Shown piece by piece: positions 1 to 6,925 of a DNA stretch of 33,348 nt. How positions within the stretch are numbered: the stretch's first letter is position 1; each line of letters begins with the position of its first letter. The position numbers were made by a program, and so were the translations under genes. The notes under the pieces were generated by a model. It was not told the DNA's origin, did not search any database, and was given only the letters and a program-made list of their open reading frames with translations. Location: the NCBI GenBank assembly GCA_019747095.1, contig JAIERG010000034.1, positions 1 through 33,348 of the forward strand, read 5' to 3'. The stretch is from Caulobacteraceae bacterium. Lineage in GTDB: Bacteria > Pseudomonadota > Alphaproteobacteria > Caulobacterales > Caulobacteraceae.

Positions 1-94
1 ACACAAACCATCACGGTCTCCGGGCGAAGGCCCGGCTGCTCCGCCCGCCCTCCCCACCCGTTCACAGCGGAAGAGCGTCTCGTCACGTCTCCTA

Positions 95-285
95 CCCATC
101 TCCGATGGGGAGGTGGCACGCAGCGACGCGGAGTGACGGAGGGGCGAGGCGACGCCTCCGTCCAGGATCTCACTTCAAGCACCGACATCAGGAACTGCCA
201 GCCCTCATCCCCGCCACCGCCTCGGCCCCCTCGTCTCGGCGTTGCGCGCGCCGAGCCACTCCCCCATCGCTTCGTGGCGGGGGAG
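95..285. repeat. Cluster of four intergenic hairpins upstream of feoA
   Basis: Within 1-336 I see no convincing gene, but four inverted repeats lie close together: CCCATC/GATGGG (95-100, 104-109), ACGGAGG/CCTCCGT (136-142, 155-161), CTCGGCG/CGCCGAG (235-241, 249-255) and CTCCCCC/GGGGGAG (259-265, 279-285). They look like the mosaic intergenic palindromes common in Caulobacteraceae genomes. One open frame runs through them into feoA, but its N-terminal part does not resemble FeoA. Whether they act as RNA structures or are only dispersed repeats is unknown. Confidence 0.5.
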
Positions 286-336
286 AGACGCGGAAGCCTA
301 GACGCCCCATCCCCGCAGCTGATAAGCACTCGCAAC

Positions 337-609
337 ATGAGCACGGTCATTTCCCTGTCCGACGCACGCCTGGGTGACCGGGGTGTCATCACGGGGGTTC
401 GCCCGGGCGGAGACGACGCGCACGCTGCTGAGCTGGAGCGGCGCCTGCTGGAGCTGGGCCTGGTCGAGGGGGCTCGCGTGGAGCTCATTCACAACGGCCT
501 GTTCGGCGGCGACCCCATGGCGCTCAAGGTTGATGACATGCGCGTGGCGCTGCGCCGTCACGAGGCGGCGAACCTGACCGTCGAGCTTCTGCCTGAAGCC
601 GCCGAATAG
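337..609 (+). CDS. feoA: Ferrous iron transport protein A (FeoA)
   Basis: A 90-residue SH3-like cytoplasmic protein that supports ferrous iron uptake by FeoB. The sequence has the FeoA pattern: an N-terminal segment with LGDRGVITGV, then ERRLLELGLVEGARVELIHNG, and a C-terminal part with the family pattern GDPMALKVDDMRVALRR. The frame is open from 133, but I chose the ATG at 337 because homology begins there and the length fits the family (75-90 residues). The stop codon is directly followed by the feoB ATG with no gap, so the two genes are surely co-transcribed and probably translationally coupled. No FeoC gene and no clear Fur box are seen. Confidence 0.93.
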   Translation: MSTVISLSDARLGDRGVITGVRPGGDDAHAAELERRLLELGLVEGARVELIHNGLFGGDPMALKVDDMRVALRRHEAANLTVELLPEAAE

Positions 610-2499
610 ATGGACGTCGCTGTTCGGCCCCTGCGGGTCGCCCTGGTCGGCAATCCGAACTCGGGCAAGACTGCCCTGTTCAACGCCCTGACCGGGGCTC
701 ACCAGAAGGTCGCCAACTACGCCGGCGTTACCGTCGAACGGAAGGAGGGCCGGGTCCAGTCGACCTCGGGTCGCTCCATCACCGCGCTGGACCTGCCTGG
801 AACCTACAGTCTTCGTGCGCGCAGCCCCGACGAGGAGGTCACCCGCGACGCCGTGCTGGGCCGTCTCCTGGGCGAAGCGGCACCGGACGTCATCGTCGCC
901 GTCGCCGACGCGACCAACCTGCGGCTGGTGCTCCGACTGATCCTGGAGCTCAAGGCCGTCGGGCGGCCCATGGTGCTCGCGCTCAACATGTTCGACATCG
1001 CCGAGCGCCAGGGCCTGCGCATCGATCTCGAGCGACTGTCCGCCGCGCTGGGCGTCCCCATCGTCACCACCACCGCGACCCGCAAGCGCGGCATCCCCGA
1101 CCTGATCAACGCCATCGAGGCCGCAGCGGACCCCGCCCGGGCCGAGCCCGTCGAGGGCGCCTGGTCGGCCCCAGACGCCGCCGCCATTCGTGAAGCCCAC
1201 CGTCGCGCCGAGCAGATCATGCGCGACTGCGTGCGCCCGCCCGAGCGTCCCGACACGACAACCGGCCGCATCGACGCCGTCCTGCTCCACCCCGTCGGCG
1301 GCCTCGTCATCCTGCTGGCCCTGCTGTTCGTCATGTTCCAGGCCGTCTTCGCCTGGGCCACCCCGGGGATGGACGCCATCGAGGCGGGCTTCGTGCTGCT
1401 CGGTACCGGCGTAGCGGCGATCGTGCCCGACACCGGCACCGTCTGGCCGCTGGTCCAGAGCCTGATCGTCGATGGCGTGATCGCGGGCGTGGGCGGCGTT
1501 CTCGTCTTTCTGCCCCAGATCATCATCCTGTTCGCCTTCATCATCCTGCTGGAAGACCTCGGCTACATGGCGCGTGCCGCCTTCCTGATGGACCGCATCA
1601 TGGGCGGCGCGGGCCTGCACGGTCGGGCCTTCATCCCCCTGCTGTCCAGCTTCGCCTGCGCCATCCCCGGCGTCATGGCCGCCCGCGTCATCGACGCCAA
1701 GCGGGACCGCCTGACCACCATCATGGTCGCGCCCTTGATGACCTGCTCGGCGCGCATCCCGGTCTACACCCTGATCATCGCCGCCTTCATTCCGCAGCAG
1801 ACGGTCTGGGGTTTCGCCAGCCTTCAGGGGCTTGTCATGTTCGGCCTCTACGCCACCGGCATCGTATCGGCGCTGCTGGTCTCCTTCGTCATCCGCAAGG
1901 TCTTCTGGAGGGGCGCCGTCGAGCCCTTCATGATGGAGCTCCCCGCCTACAAGCTGCCGGATGCGCGGAACGTCCTCTTCAATCTCTGGCTTCGCGCCAA
2001 GGTCTTCATGGAGCGCGCGGCCCGCATCATCCTGCCGCTCATGATCCTAGTCTGGGCCGCCTCGACCTTCCCCTATCCGCCCGAGGGCGCGACCGGCCCC
2101 GCCATCGACTATTCCTTCGCCGGCATGATCGGCCATGCGCTGGAACCGATTTTCGCCCCCATCGGGTTCAACTGGCAGATGGTTGTCGCCCTGATCCCCG
2201 GCATGGCCGCTCGCGAGGTCGCCGTGGCCGCGCTCGGCTCCGTCTACGCCATCGCCGACGCGGAGGCCGCCGGCAGCCTCTTGGCCACCACCATCGCCGC
2301 CCAGTGGTCGCTGGCCACGGGTCTTGCCTTCCTCGCCTGGTACGTCTTCGCCCCCCAGTGCGTCGCGACGCTGGGCGTCGTGAAGCGTGAGCTGAACGGC
2401 TGGAAGTGGATGTGGGTCATGGTCGTCTACATGTTCGCCCTGGCCTACCTCGCGGCCTTCGTCACCTACCGCGTGGCGGTGGCGCTGGGGGGCGGCTAA
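610..2499 (+). CDS. feoB: Ferrous iron transporter B (FeoB)
   Basis: An inner-membrane Fe(II) transporter with an N-terminal GTPase domain. G1 is GNPNSGKT at 14-21, the switch-I Thr is in GVTVE (39-43), G3 is DLPGTYS at 61-67 and G4 is NMFD at 126-129. The membrane part starts near residue 225 and contains the Gate signature GYMARAAFLMDRIMG followed by LLSSFACAIPGVMAAR. That last segment has CAIPG where E. coli-type FeoB has CNVPA; the Cys is kept. At 629 residues it is shorter than the E. coli protein (about 770), as is usual for a compact FeoB clade. It follows feoA with no spacing. Confidence 0.95.
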   Translation: MDVAVRPLRVALVGNPNSGKTALFNALTGAHQKVANYAGVTVERKEGRVQSTSGRSITALDLPGTYSLRARSPDEEVTRDAVLGRLLGEAAPDVIVAVADATNLRLVLRLILELKAVGRPMVLALNMFDIAERQGLRIDLERLSAALGVPIVTTTATRKRGIPDLINAIEAAADPARAEPVEGAWSAPDAAAIREAHRRAEQIMRDCVRPPERPDTTTGRIDAVLLHPVGGLVILLALLFVMFQAVFAWATPGMDAIEAGFVLLGTGVAAIVPDTGTVWPLVQSLIVDGVIAGVGGVLVFLPQIIILFAFIILLEDLGYMARAAFLMDRIMGGAGLHGRAFIPLLSSFACAIPGVMAARVIDAKRDRLTTIMVAPLMTCSARIPVYTLIIAAFIPQQTVWGFASLQGLVMFGLYATGIVSALLVSFVIRKVFWRGAVEPFMMELPAYKLPDARNVLFNLWLRAKVFMERAARIILPLMILVWAASTFPYPPEGATGPAIDYSFAGMIGHALEPIFAPIGFNWQMVVALIPGMAAREVAVAALGSVYAIADAEAAGSLLATTIAAQWSLATGLAFLAWYVFAPQCVATLGVVKRELNGWKWMWVMVVYMFALAYLAAFVTYRVAVALGGG

Positions 2500-2508
2500 G
2501 GATCGGGC

Positions 2509-3255
2509 GTGATCCTCGCGCTCGTCTTCGGCCTGCTCGGCCTGATCTTCGGCAGCTTCATCGCCGCCGTGACGGTCCGCATGCCGAAGGACGAGGACAT
2601 CGTGCTCGCCCGCTCCCGCTGCATGAGCTGCGGCGAGCCGCTGAAGCCCTGGCATCTGGTCCCGGTCCTCAGCTGGCTGATCCAGCGCGGCAAGTGCGCC
2701 AGCTGCGGCGCCGCCGTCTCGCCACGCTACATCCTCATCGAATGCACCGCCGCCGCCATCGGCGTCTGGGCGGCGCTGGCCGGCGCCGGCGACCCCGTCT
2801 GGAGCATCGCCACCGCCGCGCTCGGCTGGCAGCTCCTCCTCATCGCCCTGATCGACGCCGAGAACTTCTGGCTGCCCGACGAACTGACCCTGCCCCTGAT
2901 CGCGTCCGGCCTCATCGCCTCTGCCGTCCTCGTCTCCGGCTGGCCGGTCGATCAGATGATCGGCGCCGTCGCGGGCTTCGCCGGCCTCTGGCTCATCGCC
3001 TTGGCCTATCAGCGCCTGCGCGGCCGTCAGGGCATGGGTTCGGGCGATCCCATTCTCTTCGCCGGGGTCGGCGCCTGGGTCGGCTGGCAAGGCCTGCCCA
3101 CGGCCCTACTCTGGGCCTGCGCCGCCGGTTTCAGCATTGTCCTGACCTTCCTGATCACTCGCCGGGGCGTGTCCGCCACCGATCGCCTGCCCTTCGGAAG
3201 CTTTCTCGCCATCGGCCTGTGGCTGACCTGGCTCTATGGCCCACTGGGCGGCTAA
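2509..3255 (+). CDS. Prepilin peptidase / N-methyltransferase (PilD/GspO type)
   Basis: An inner-membrane aspartyl protease that removes the leader of type IV prepilins or type II pseudopilins and methylates the new N-terminus. Residues 1-20 form the first membrane segment. The cytoplasmic zinc domain has two CxxC pairs (C38/C41 and C63/C66). The catalytic aspartates are D116 in LIDAENFWLPDELT and D180 in GSGDP, both in the expected places. At 248 residues it has normal length. The start is GTG, supported by AAGGA six bases upstream. It begins 9 bp after feoB and overlaps the convergent TetR gene by 4 bp. No pilin or secretion genes are nearby, so the substrate system is unknown. Confidence 0.9.
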   Translation: MILALVFGLLGLIFGSFIAAVTVRMPKDEDIVLARSRCMSCGEPLKPWHLVPVLSWLIQRGKCASCGAAVSPRYILIECTAAAIGVWAALAGAGDPVWSIATAALGWQLLLIALIDAENFWLPDELTLPLIASGLIASAVLVSGWPVDQMIGAVAGFAGLWLIALAYQRLRGRQGMGSGDPILFAGVGAWVGWQGLPTALLWACAAGFSIVLTFLITRRGVSATDRLPFGSFLAIGLWLTWLYGPLGG

Positions 3256-3884
3256 CGACCCGTGACCAGCTTCACGACGATATGCGCCGTGGTGTCGATG
3301 ATCGCCTCAGGGGGCGTATCCCCCCGCCGCAGCAGGTCGAAGCCCGCAGCAACAGACTCGACAAGGTTCGCCACCTCGTACGACGCCAGCCGGGGGTCCA
3401 GCCCCGGCGCGTGGTATCCCGTTGCGTGCGCCACCGCGATCCGCCGCTCGAACGCCAGGTGGACGCGGCGCAGCCGCCGCACGCGGGACTCCACGAACCC
3501 CGCCTCGCCCTTGTCGGCCAGCATGTGCTCGATCCGCAGCACCGGCCCGTGGTCCCGCCAGATCAGGAGGACGTCCATCACATAGGCCCGCGCCGCCCCG
3601 AACGCCGCCTCCGCCGACCAGTCGCCTTCCAGATGCCGCGACAGGGGCTGGAACTCGGCCGCCACGCCCTCGCACAGCGCCAGAACCGGCTCCTCCACTG
3701 TCTTGAAGTAGGTGTAGAAATTCGAGGGCGACAGGCCGGCTTCCGCGGCCACATCGGCCACACGAATCTCACCCAGGTGCCGCCGATCCAGAAGCCGCCG
3801 CGTCGCGTCCAGGATGGTCGAACGCGTCCGCCCGCCGCGCGCCCCGATGCGGTGACCCAGCTTGTTGATCTGGCGGTCGGGCAT
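3252..3884 (-). CDS. TetR/AcrR family transcriptional regulator
   Basis: A 210-residue repressor-type protein. The N-terminal HTH lies around residues 40-62 (IRVADVAAEAGLSPSNFYTYF), preceded by the usual helix TRSTILDATRRLLDRR. The C-terminal two thirds is helical and unspecific, as expected for a ligand-binding domain. The N-terminus is rich in Arg and Gly. Its target is not evident. It is tail-to-tail with the prepilin peptidase. Its upstream region ends only 23 bp away at the distal boundary of the tRNA-Thr(UGU) island, so the island insertion has replaced the ancestral sequence upstream of its promoter. Confidence 0.88.
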   Translation of the reverse strand: MPDRQINKLGHRIGARGGRTRSTILDATRRLLDRRHLGEIRVADVAAEAGLSPSNFYTYFKTVEEPVLALCEGVAAEFQPLSRHLEGDWSAEAAFGAARAYVMDVLLIWRDHGPVLRIEHMLADKGEAGFVESRVRRLRRVHLAFERRIAVAHATGYHAPGLDPRLASYEVANLVESVAAGFDLLRRGDTPPEAIIDTTAHIVVKLVTGR

Positions 3885-3906
3885 GGACGAGCGGCCGCGA
3901 AAGGGT

Positions 3907-3929
3907 GGTGCCGGCGGAGAGGATCGAAA
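3907..3929. repeat. Distal att copy of the tRNA-Thr(UGU) island
   Basis: These 23 bases equal 6802-6824, the CCA-bearing 3' end and part of the T arm of tRNA-Thr(UGU) read on the minus strand. Identity ends at GGATCGAA and the sequence then diverges. This copy is the original host 3' end, displaced when the island integrated. Confidence 0.85.
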
Positions 3930-3984
3930 AAAGGACTTAGAGATTTGTTTTTAAACAGATTTCTATAAAGGTGAAGCTTTCAGA

Positions 3985-4006
3985 TACCGTCAAATATACC
4001 GTCAAA
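3985..4006 (+). repeat. Left arm-type repeat pair (TACCGTCAAA x2)
   Basis: Two copies of TACCGTCAAA start at 3985 and 3997, 12 bp apart. A matching pair with the same 12 bp spacing and orientation lies at the other end of the island (6661 and 6673). Paired direct repeats inside both ends of a tRNA-integrated island are typical of arm-type binding sites for a tyrosine integrase. Confidence 0.6.
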
Positions 4007-4090
4007 ACTCTCACCTTTTGGTGGAGAATGGTCCTCGCTGGTGACCCTAATCCATCCCACGGTAGGAGTGCTGATCGACCGTGTCCACGG

Positions 4091-4246
4091 TCATCTCCCT
4101 GGACGGCACACGGTGGCCCAGCGCTGCCATTCCACTACCTCCCGCACGGACCAGACCCGGCATCGGCCGATCAGGTAGCCCGCTGGAAACGCACCGGCGG
4201 CGATGTGTCGATAAATGATTGGCCTGCTCAGGCCCGTAAGCAGCCG
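4091..4246 (-). pseudogene. AlpA-like excisionase/regulator remnant
   Basis: Reading the minus strand from 4246 down to the stop at 4091 gives 51 codons with an AlpA signature: RLLTGLSRPIIYRHIAAGAF followed by a segment ending VWSVREVVEWQRW. AlpA proteins are small HTH activators or excisionases that accompany integrases in P4-like islands. No ATG or GTG start with a ribosome site is seen in this frame. The nearby ATG at about 4254 is in another frame, and the usual residues between RLL and the recognition helix are missing. I infer a gene broken at its 5' end by a deletion or frameshift. An unrecognised non-ATG start is the alternative. Confidence 0.5.
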
Positions 4247-4275
4247 ACCACATGGAGAGGCCCGCTGAAGCGATG

Positions 4276-4806
4276 TTAGGCAAGTGCCCGCATTTCGCGC
4301 TCTACCCGAGTATGGAGAGAACCACGAAAATCCTCATCACCGCAGTCGATCAAATCGTTCGCCTGACTAACGACCATTGCGTTGATGGCAATCTCTTTGT
4401 TCACGCGGCCGTGGCGATAGAGCCATGCCGACGCGTCAGCCCAGTCCCAGAGCGGGCTATCCGTAGTCACGCGGGCGCGAGGGGCCGGAAACCCTTCGCC
4501 ACGGTCGCCCTTGAAGTAGTTGGTCATTGCTTGGCGCGAGAGATTGGCACGCCCAGCCATATCCGACAGGCTGACCAAAGGGTCTGGCTCAACGCGCTCA
4601 ACCGTAGCACCTGCATCCCTGACGTTCTCTACGGCGCTGGCGATTGCCTCCTCTATCGAGGCGGCCTCACGTGCGAAGTCCACAAGGATATGTCCCTTTT
4701 GGAAAGAGACGATTGCGTCGTCGCAACCCGCGTCAAAGAAGCGGCTCTCGAAGTCCTCGGCCTGGGGATCTAGGCCGGTAGCAATGATCGTAAATTCAAA
4801 TTCCAT
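4276..4806 (-). CDS. HTH antitoxin-like DNA-binding protein
   Basis: A 176-residue protein downstream of, and overlapping by 11 bp, a HicA-like gene. Residues 1-75 form an alpha/beta domain (EFTIIATGLDP ... DDAIVSFQKGHILVDF). Residues 78-98 are an HTH (VSLSDMAGRANLSRQAMTNYF), followed by a wing-like SPLWDWADASAWL at 117-129. The frame is open further upstream, but I chose the ATG at 4806 because the domain starts there. By family pattern and position I infer an antitoxin that also autoregulates the operon. A stand-alone regulator is possible. Confidence 0.65.
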   Translation of the reverse strand: MEFEFTIIATGLDPQAEDFESRFFDAGCDDAIVSFQKGHILVDFAREAASIEEAIASAVENVRDAGATVERVEPDPLVSLSDMAGRANLSRQAMTNYFKGDRGEGFPAPRARVTTDSPLWDWADASAWLYRHGRVNKEIAINAMVVSQANDLIDCGDEDFRGSLHTRVEREMRALA

Positions 4807-5041
4807 CTTCGGCCTCCTCTTCTTTAATATGGGGACACCTGTCCACAATCCGCATGATTTGACGGGCGTGGTTACCCGCGTTTTTTGGCGTACTCCAGAC
4901 ACCAAAGTGACACCCATCGCGGTCGGCGTGTTCGCAGTAAAGTCGGCCCCAGTGGCCCTGCATACGCACCGTCCACCCTCGCTCCTCAGCGTATCGCACG
5001 GCCTCCTCAACCTCCTTGTCGGGGTGGCGCGGCCTACTCAC
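4796..5041 (-). CDS. HicA-like toxin candidate
   Basis: A small basic protein of about 81 residues. It has a helix (EVEEAVRYAEERGW), then strands with GHWGRLYCEH, then VWSTPKNAGNHARQIMRIVDRC. This resembles the dsRBD-like fold of HicA mRNA interferases, with His in GHWG as the likely catalytic residue. GTG codons at 5074, 5041 and 4999 are possible starts. I prefer 5041 because the putative promoter at 5052-5081 would exclude 5074 and because it keeps the first helix. The gene precedes and overlaps the HTH gene, the order seen in hicAB. The function is inferred. Confidence 0.55.
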   Translation of the reverse strand: MSRPRHPDKEVEEAVRYAEERGWTVRMQGHWGRLYCEHADRDGCHFGVWSTPKNAGNHARQIMRIVDRCPHIKEEEAEDGI

Positions 5042-5051
5042 CGGTGCCACC

Positions 5052-5081
5052 CTTATGCGACTTACCGTGAACACTTGTCAA
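5052..5081 (-). promoter_or_regulatory. Predicted promoter of the toxin-antitoxin pair
   Basis: On the minus strand a perfect -35 TTGACA (5081-5076) is followed after 18 bp by CATAAG (5057-5052), which matches 4 of 6 bases of TATAAT. Transcription would start near 5045, giving an almost leaderless message if translation begins at 5041. Confidence 0.4.
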
Positions 5082-5153
5082 CAGTAGGGGTTCCTTTTGT
5101 CACGTCCAAGGTGAACGCTAGGTGAAGGGACGCGGTCAATTCCAGCGCGGACG

Positions 5154-5648
5154 CTATCCTAGGAGATCGTCCAGGGGATCTTCAGCCTTTGGCGTCTCCT
5201 GGGGTCGCAAATAATTGGCGCGGCCGTACGACATCTCTTTGGGCCAGTAGCCATAACCCTCCAATTGGATGAGCTTGTCGCGCGCTCTCCAAAGGATGGT
5301 CCCGAGCGTCTTCACGGGATCAGTGCCCCGAACTTCTATTCCTCGCTGCCATAGAGCGTCATGCAAGGCACGCCGCGACATGGGGTGCCCACGCTGGCGA
5401 AGAATCAAAATCGCGTTCTCCACGACCTTGTCAGTCGGCGGATTGACAGCGCGCGTCCTGCGCCGCTCGCCTTCCAATTGACCAGAAGCGGACTTATCCA
5501 CAGGATTGGGTTCAAGCTGAGACTCGTGGACCTTGATGCCTATGTAGTCAGCTACGCTTTCATAAGCGGCGATAAAAAGTCTAAGTTTTTCCGCTTCTTC
5601 TTCGATCTGAGCTAGCCTGGCCTTAGCTGCCGCGATGGGGTCGTTCAC
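5154..5648 (-). CDS. Winged-helix (HARE-HTH-like) hypothetical protein
   Basis: A 164-residue protein. Residues 1-35 form a charged predicted coiled coil (AAAKARLAQIEEEAEKLRLF), followed by a polar linker. Residues 75-137 look like a winged helix: VVENAILILRQRGHPMSRRA, then LHDALWQRGIEV, then a region ending in GYGYWP. This resembles the HARE-HTH type of DNA-associated domain. It lies inside the tRNA-Thr(UGU) island, in the same direction as the toxin-antitoxin pair but about 110 bp upstream of it, so it is cargo of the island. A defence or regulatory role is possible but not shown. Confidence 0.65.
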   Translation of the reverse strand: MNDPIAAAKARLAQIEEEAEKLRLFIAAYESVADYIGIKVHESQLEPNPVDKSASGQLEGERRRTRAVNPPTDKVVENAILILRQRGHPMSRRALHDALWQRGIEVRGTDPVKTLGTILWRARDKLIQLEGYGYWPKEMSYGRANYLRPQETPKAEDPLDDLLG

Positions 5649-5810
5649 GGTTCATCCCTCCACATCTCACGGCTGTCTTACCCCGAATTCGGGCCTTCGC
5701 ATAGAGACTTAAGTCCTGAACCCCTTGGCGCCTCGCCTCAATCGGCTATTGTAGCGTCATTAGCCACGTTTGGAGTCAATGAATGCCCTGATGCTGACGG
5801 CCCAGAACGC

Positions 5811-5843
5811 AAAACGGCCCCGACTGCATGAGCAGTGGGGCCG
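5811..5843 (-). terminator. Rho-independent terminator, minus strand
   Basis: On the minus strand, CGGCCCC-ACTGC pairs with GCAGT-CGGGGCCG across a four-base loop, with one bulged base, and is followed directly by TTTT. No protein gene on the minus strand ends just before it, which is one reason to suspect a short non-coding transcript. Confidence 0.6.
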
Positions 5844-5886
5844 CGTTCCCGATCCGAGCGTCGCCGCGTAAGAACCGGACTCTGAC
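5811..5886 (-). ncRNA. Candidate small RNA (about 76 nt)
   Basis: A promoter-like pair (5893-5921) would start minus-strand transcription near 5886, and a strong terminator hairpin ends it at 5811. Between them no ORF of useful size is seen. The early transcript contains TTCTTACGCGGCGACG, which is complementary (one mismatch) to the sequence across the -10 element and spacer. The boundaries are predictions; the neighbouring island genes are possible targets. Confidence 0.4.
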
Positions 5887-5892
5887 AAGCCA

Positions 5893-5921
5893 ATTCTTGC
5901 GCGGCGACGACTCCCTGTCAA
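5893..5921 (-). promoter_or_regulatory. Predicted promoter of the candidate sRNA, with inverted repeat
   Basis: The minus strand shows a perfect TTGACA (5921-5916), a 17 bp spacer and AAGAAT (5898-5893, 4 of 6 matches). A 16 bp inverted repeat with one mismatch (5859-5874 and 5894-5909) covers the -10 region and the early transcript, and could be an operator or an RNA hairpin. Confidence 0.4.
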
Positions 5922-5942
5922 CACCATTCGGGAGAAGTCGCC

Positions 5943-6059
5943 ATGAAGAGGCGCGAACCCGCGTGGGTGGAAGGGTACCGAAAGGTTCGGCGAAGCGGAA
6001 AGATCGCAATGATCCGGCCGCACTGGACCCCTCGCACGCCTTATCATCCTCGCCTCTAA
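5943..6059 (+). CDS. Possible small basic protein (38 aa)
   Basis: An ATG preceded by GGGAGA at a suitable distance opens a 38-codon frame (MKRREPAWVEGYRKVRRSGK at its start), very rich in Arg, Lys and Pro. A terminator-like hairpin follows 15 bp after the stop, which supports a real transcription unit. No family is recognised. It is antisense to the region upstream of the candidate sRNA. It could equally be a chance frame. Confidence 0.3.
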   Translation: MKRREPAWVEGYRKVRRSGKIAMIRPHWTPRTPYHPRL

Positions 6060-6073
6060 TCAAACGACAGTCT

Positions 6074-6107
6074 CCCCGGCTTGGGCTTCGGTTCAAGCCG
6101 GGGGGGG
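6074..6107 (+). terminator. Terminator-like hairpin, plus strand
   Basis: CCCCGGCTTG (6074-6083) pairs perfectly with CAAGCCGGGG (6094-6103) across a ten-base loop containing TTCG, and is followed by GGGGCTTTTCG. The T run is short and delayed, so it may be weak. It would end the transcript of the small ORF at 5943. Confidence 0.5.
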
Positions 6108-6206
6108 CTTTTCGTTTCTGGCTCGCGGGCCGTCTAGCTAAGCGGGTTTCGACCTGGGACGAGCTAGCTACGCGTGGCAGCTCACCTGTCCGCTCTTAGA
6201 GGGCGG

Positions 6207-6380
6207 TCACTTGAGCTTCGGTCCGCCGGCTTTCTCGATCCCCTTCATGAGGCCCATCTGATAGGCGGTCCTACCCACCGGGGTCGCGGGTGCCACTGGG
6301 CAAACCGGGACCACGACATTGTTGCCCTTGATGAGGCGATATCCTTCTTCGAAGCCAGCCTTGTAACCGAGGTCTGCCAT
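6207..6380 (-). CDS. Conserved-looking small protein (57 aa)
   Basis: A 57-residue protein with the start MADLGYKAGFEEGYRLIKG, then VVVPVCPVAPATPVGRT and an end AYQMGLMKGIEKAGGPKLK. The ATG at 6380 has GGAG at a good distance. The frame opens further upstream, but this start has the better ribosome site. I have an impression of similar small ORFs in islands of other alphaproteobacteria but know no function. It lies alone in the right part of the tRNA-Thr(UGU) island. Confidence 0.55.
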   Translation of the reverse strand: MADLGYKAGFEEGYRLIKGNNVVVPVCPVAPATPVGRTAYQMGLMKGIEKAGGPKLK

Positions 6381-6631
6381 TCTGCGCTCCGATCGCACTC
6401 CATCGACCATAGCGCACCTATCCAAACCGCAGGTCAAGTCCAGCACTACCCGCCCCTAGTCGATCCGGCGGAGGTACCAGGAGAGGAGTGCTGCTTGAGC
6501 GGTAACCGATCACATCCGCTGTTTCCTACTGGACTGTGGGGTTCCTCTTGCGGGGACCGAACTTGAAACGGGGCAAGCGAACTTCAACAAAGTTCCTTCA
6601 ACTTATTCAAATTACTAAGATTTTGCCGAAC

Positions 6632-6682
6632 TGACGGTATCTCAGAACGAAGCCGAAAGATACCGCCAAAAGTACCGTCAAA
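6632..6682 (+). repeat. Right arm-type repeats of the tRNA-Thr(UGU) island
   Basis: TACCGCCAAA (6661) and TACCGTCAAA (6673) repeat the 12 bp-spaced pair at 3985/3997, and TGACGGTA (6632-6639) is the same core inverted. The stretch 6381-6801 has no convincing gene. Besides these sites it holds a short perfect inverted repeat, GAACTT/AAGTTC near 6580-6597, and A+T-rich sequence next to the tRNA. Confidence 0.55.
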
Positions 6683-6801
6683 CCCGTTTGCTGGAGCGGT
6701 GACTTCTGCAGAAAAACACGAGAAAAAACAGAAACTTGACTCAAGAAAGGACGAACACCCGTCTAGGCCTAACTATCTGTTTTATATAGATAATATAGGA
6801 A

Positions 6802-6824
6802 TGGTGCCGGCGGAGAGGATCGAA
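6802..6824. repeat. tRNA-proximal att copy of the tRNA-Thr(UGU) island
   Basis: The 23 bases are identical to 3907-3929. They form the 3' end of the tRNA now supplied by the island, so the tRNA stays functional. Confidence 0.85.
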
Positions 6825-6876
6825 CTCCCGACCTTCGGTTTACAAAACCGCTGCACTACCGCTGTGCTACGCCGGC
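6802..6876 (-). tRNA. tRNA-Thr(UGU)
   Basis: Acceptor stem GCCGGCG/CGCCGGC with discriminator A and encoded CCA; anticodon loop TTTGTAA gives anticodon UGU; the T arm has GTTCGATCC. The D stem is GCAC/GTGC, a compensated variant of the usual GCTC/GAGC. The gene is intact although an island is integrated at its 3' end. Confidence 0.95.
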
Positions 6877-6925
6877 ATGAAGAGCGCTTTAGCGGGCGGA
6901 CTGGATCCGATGCAAGCCGCGTCGA

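Larger units (their letters stand above)
3907..6824. mobile_element. Small integrase-less genomic island in tRNA-Thr(UGU)
   Basis: A 2.9 kb segment bounded by a 23 bp perfect direct repeat made from the 3' end of the tRNA-Thr(UGU) gene. Its base composition is visibly richer in A+T than the flanks, especially near both ends. It carries an AlpA-like remnant, a toxin-antitoxin-like pair, a winged-helix-like gene, a candidate sRNA and small ORFs. Paired TACCGTCAAA repeats lie inside both ends. No integrase reading frame is present, so it is either a deletion derivative or an element moved in trans. Confidence 0.8.

Noticed and set aside
298-1620. Long open frame antisense to feoA-feoB
   Set aside because: It mirrors the codon pattern of feoB, has no domain and is Asp/Gly/Gln-rich, typical of antisense shadows in high-GC DNA.
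2406-3968. 520-codon plus-strand frame across the prepilin peptidase and TetR genes
   Set aside because: Arg/Pro/His-rich chain over two well-supported genes in other frames; no family features.
5760-6096. Two minus-strand frames of about 100 codons in the island
   Set aside because: They cross the terminator hairpin and the inverted repeat, and the peptides are Arg/Ser-rich without family features.
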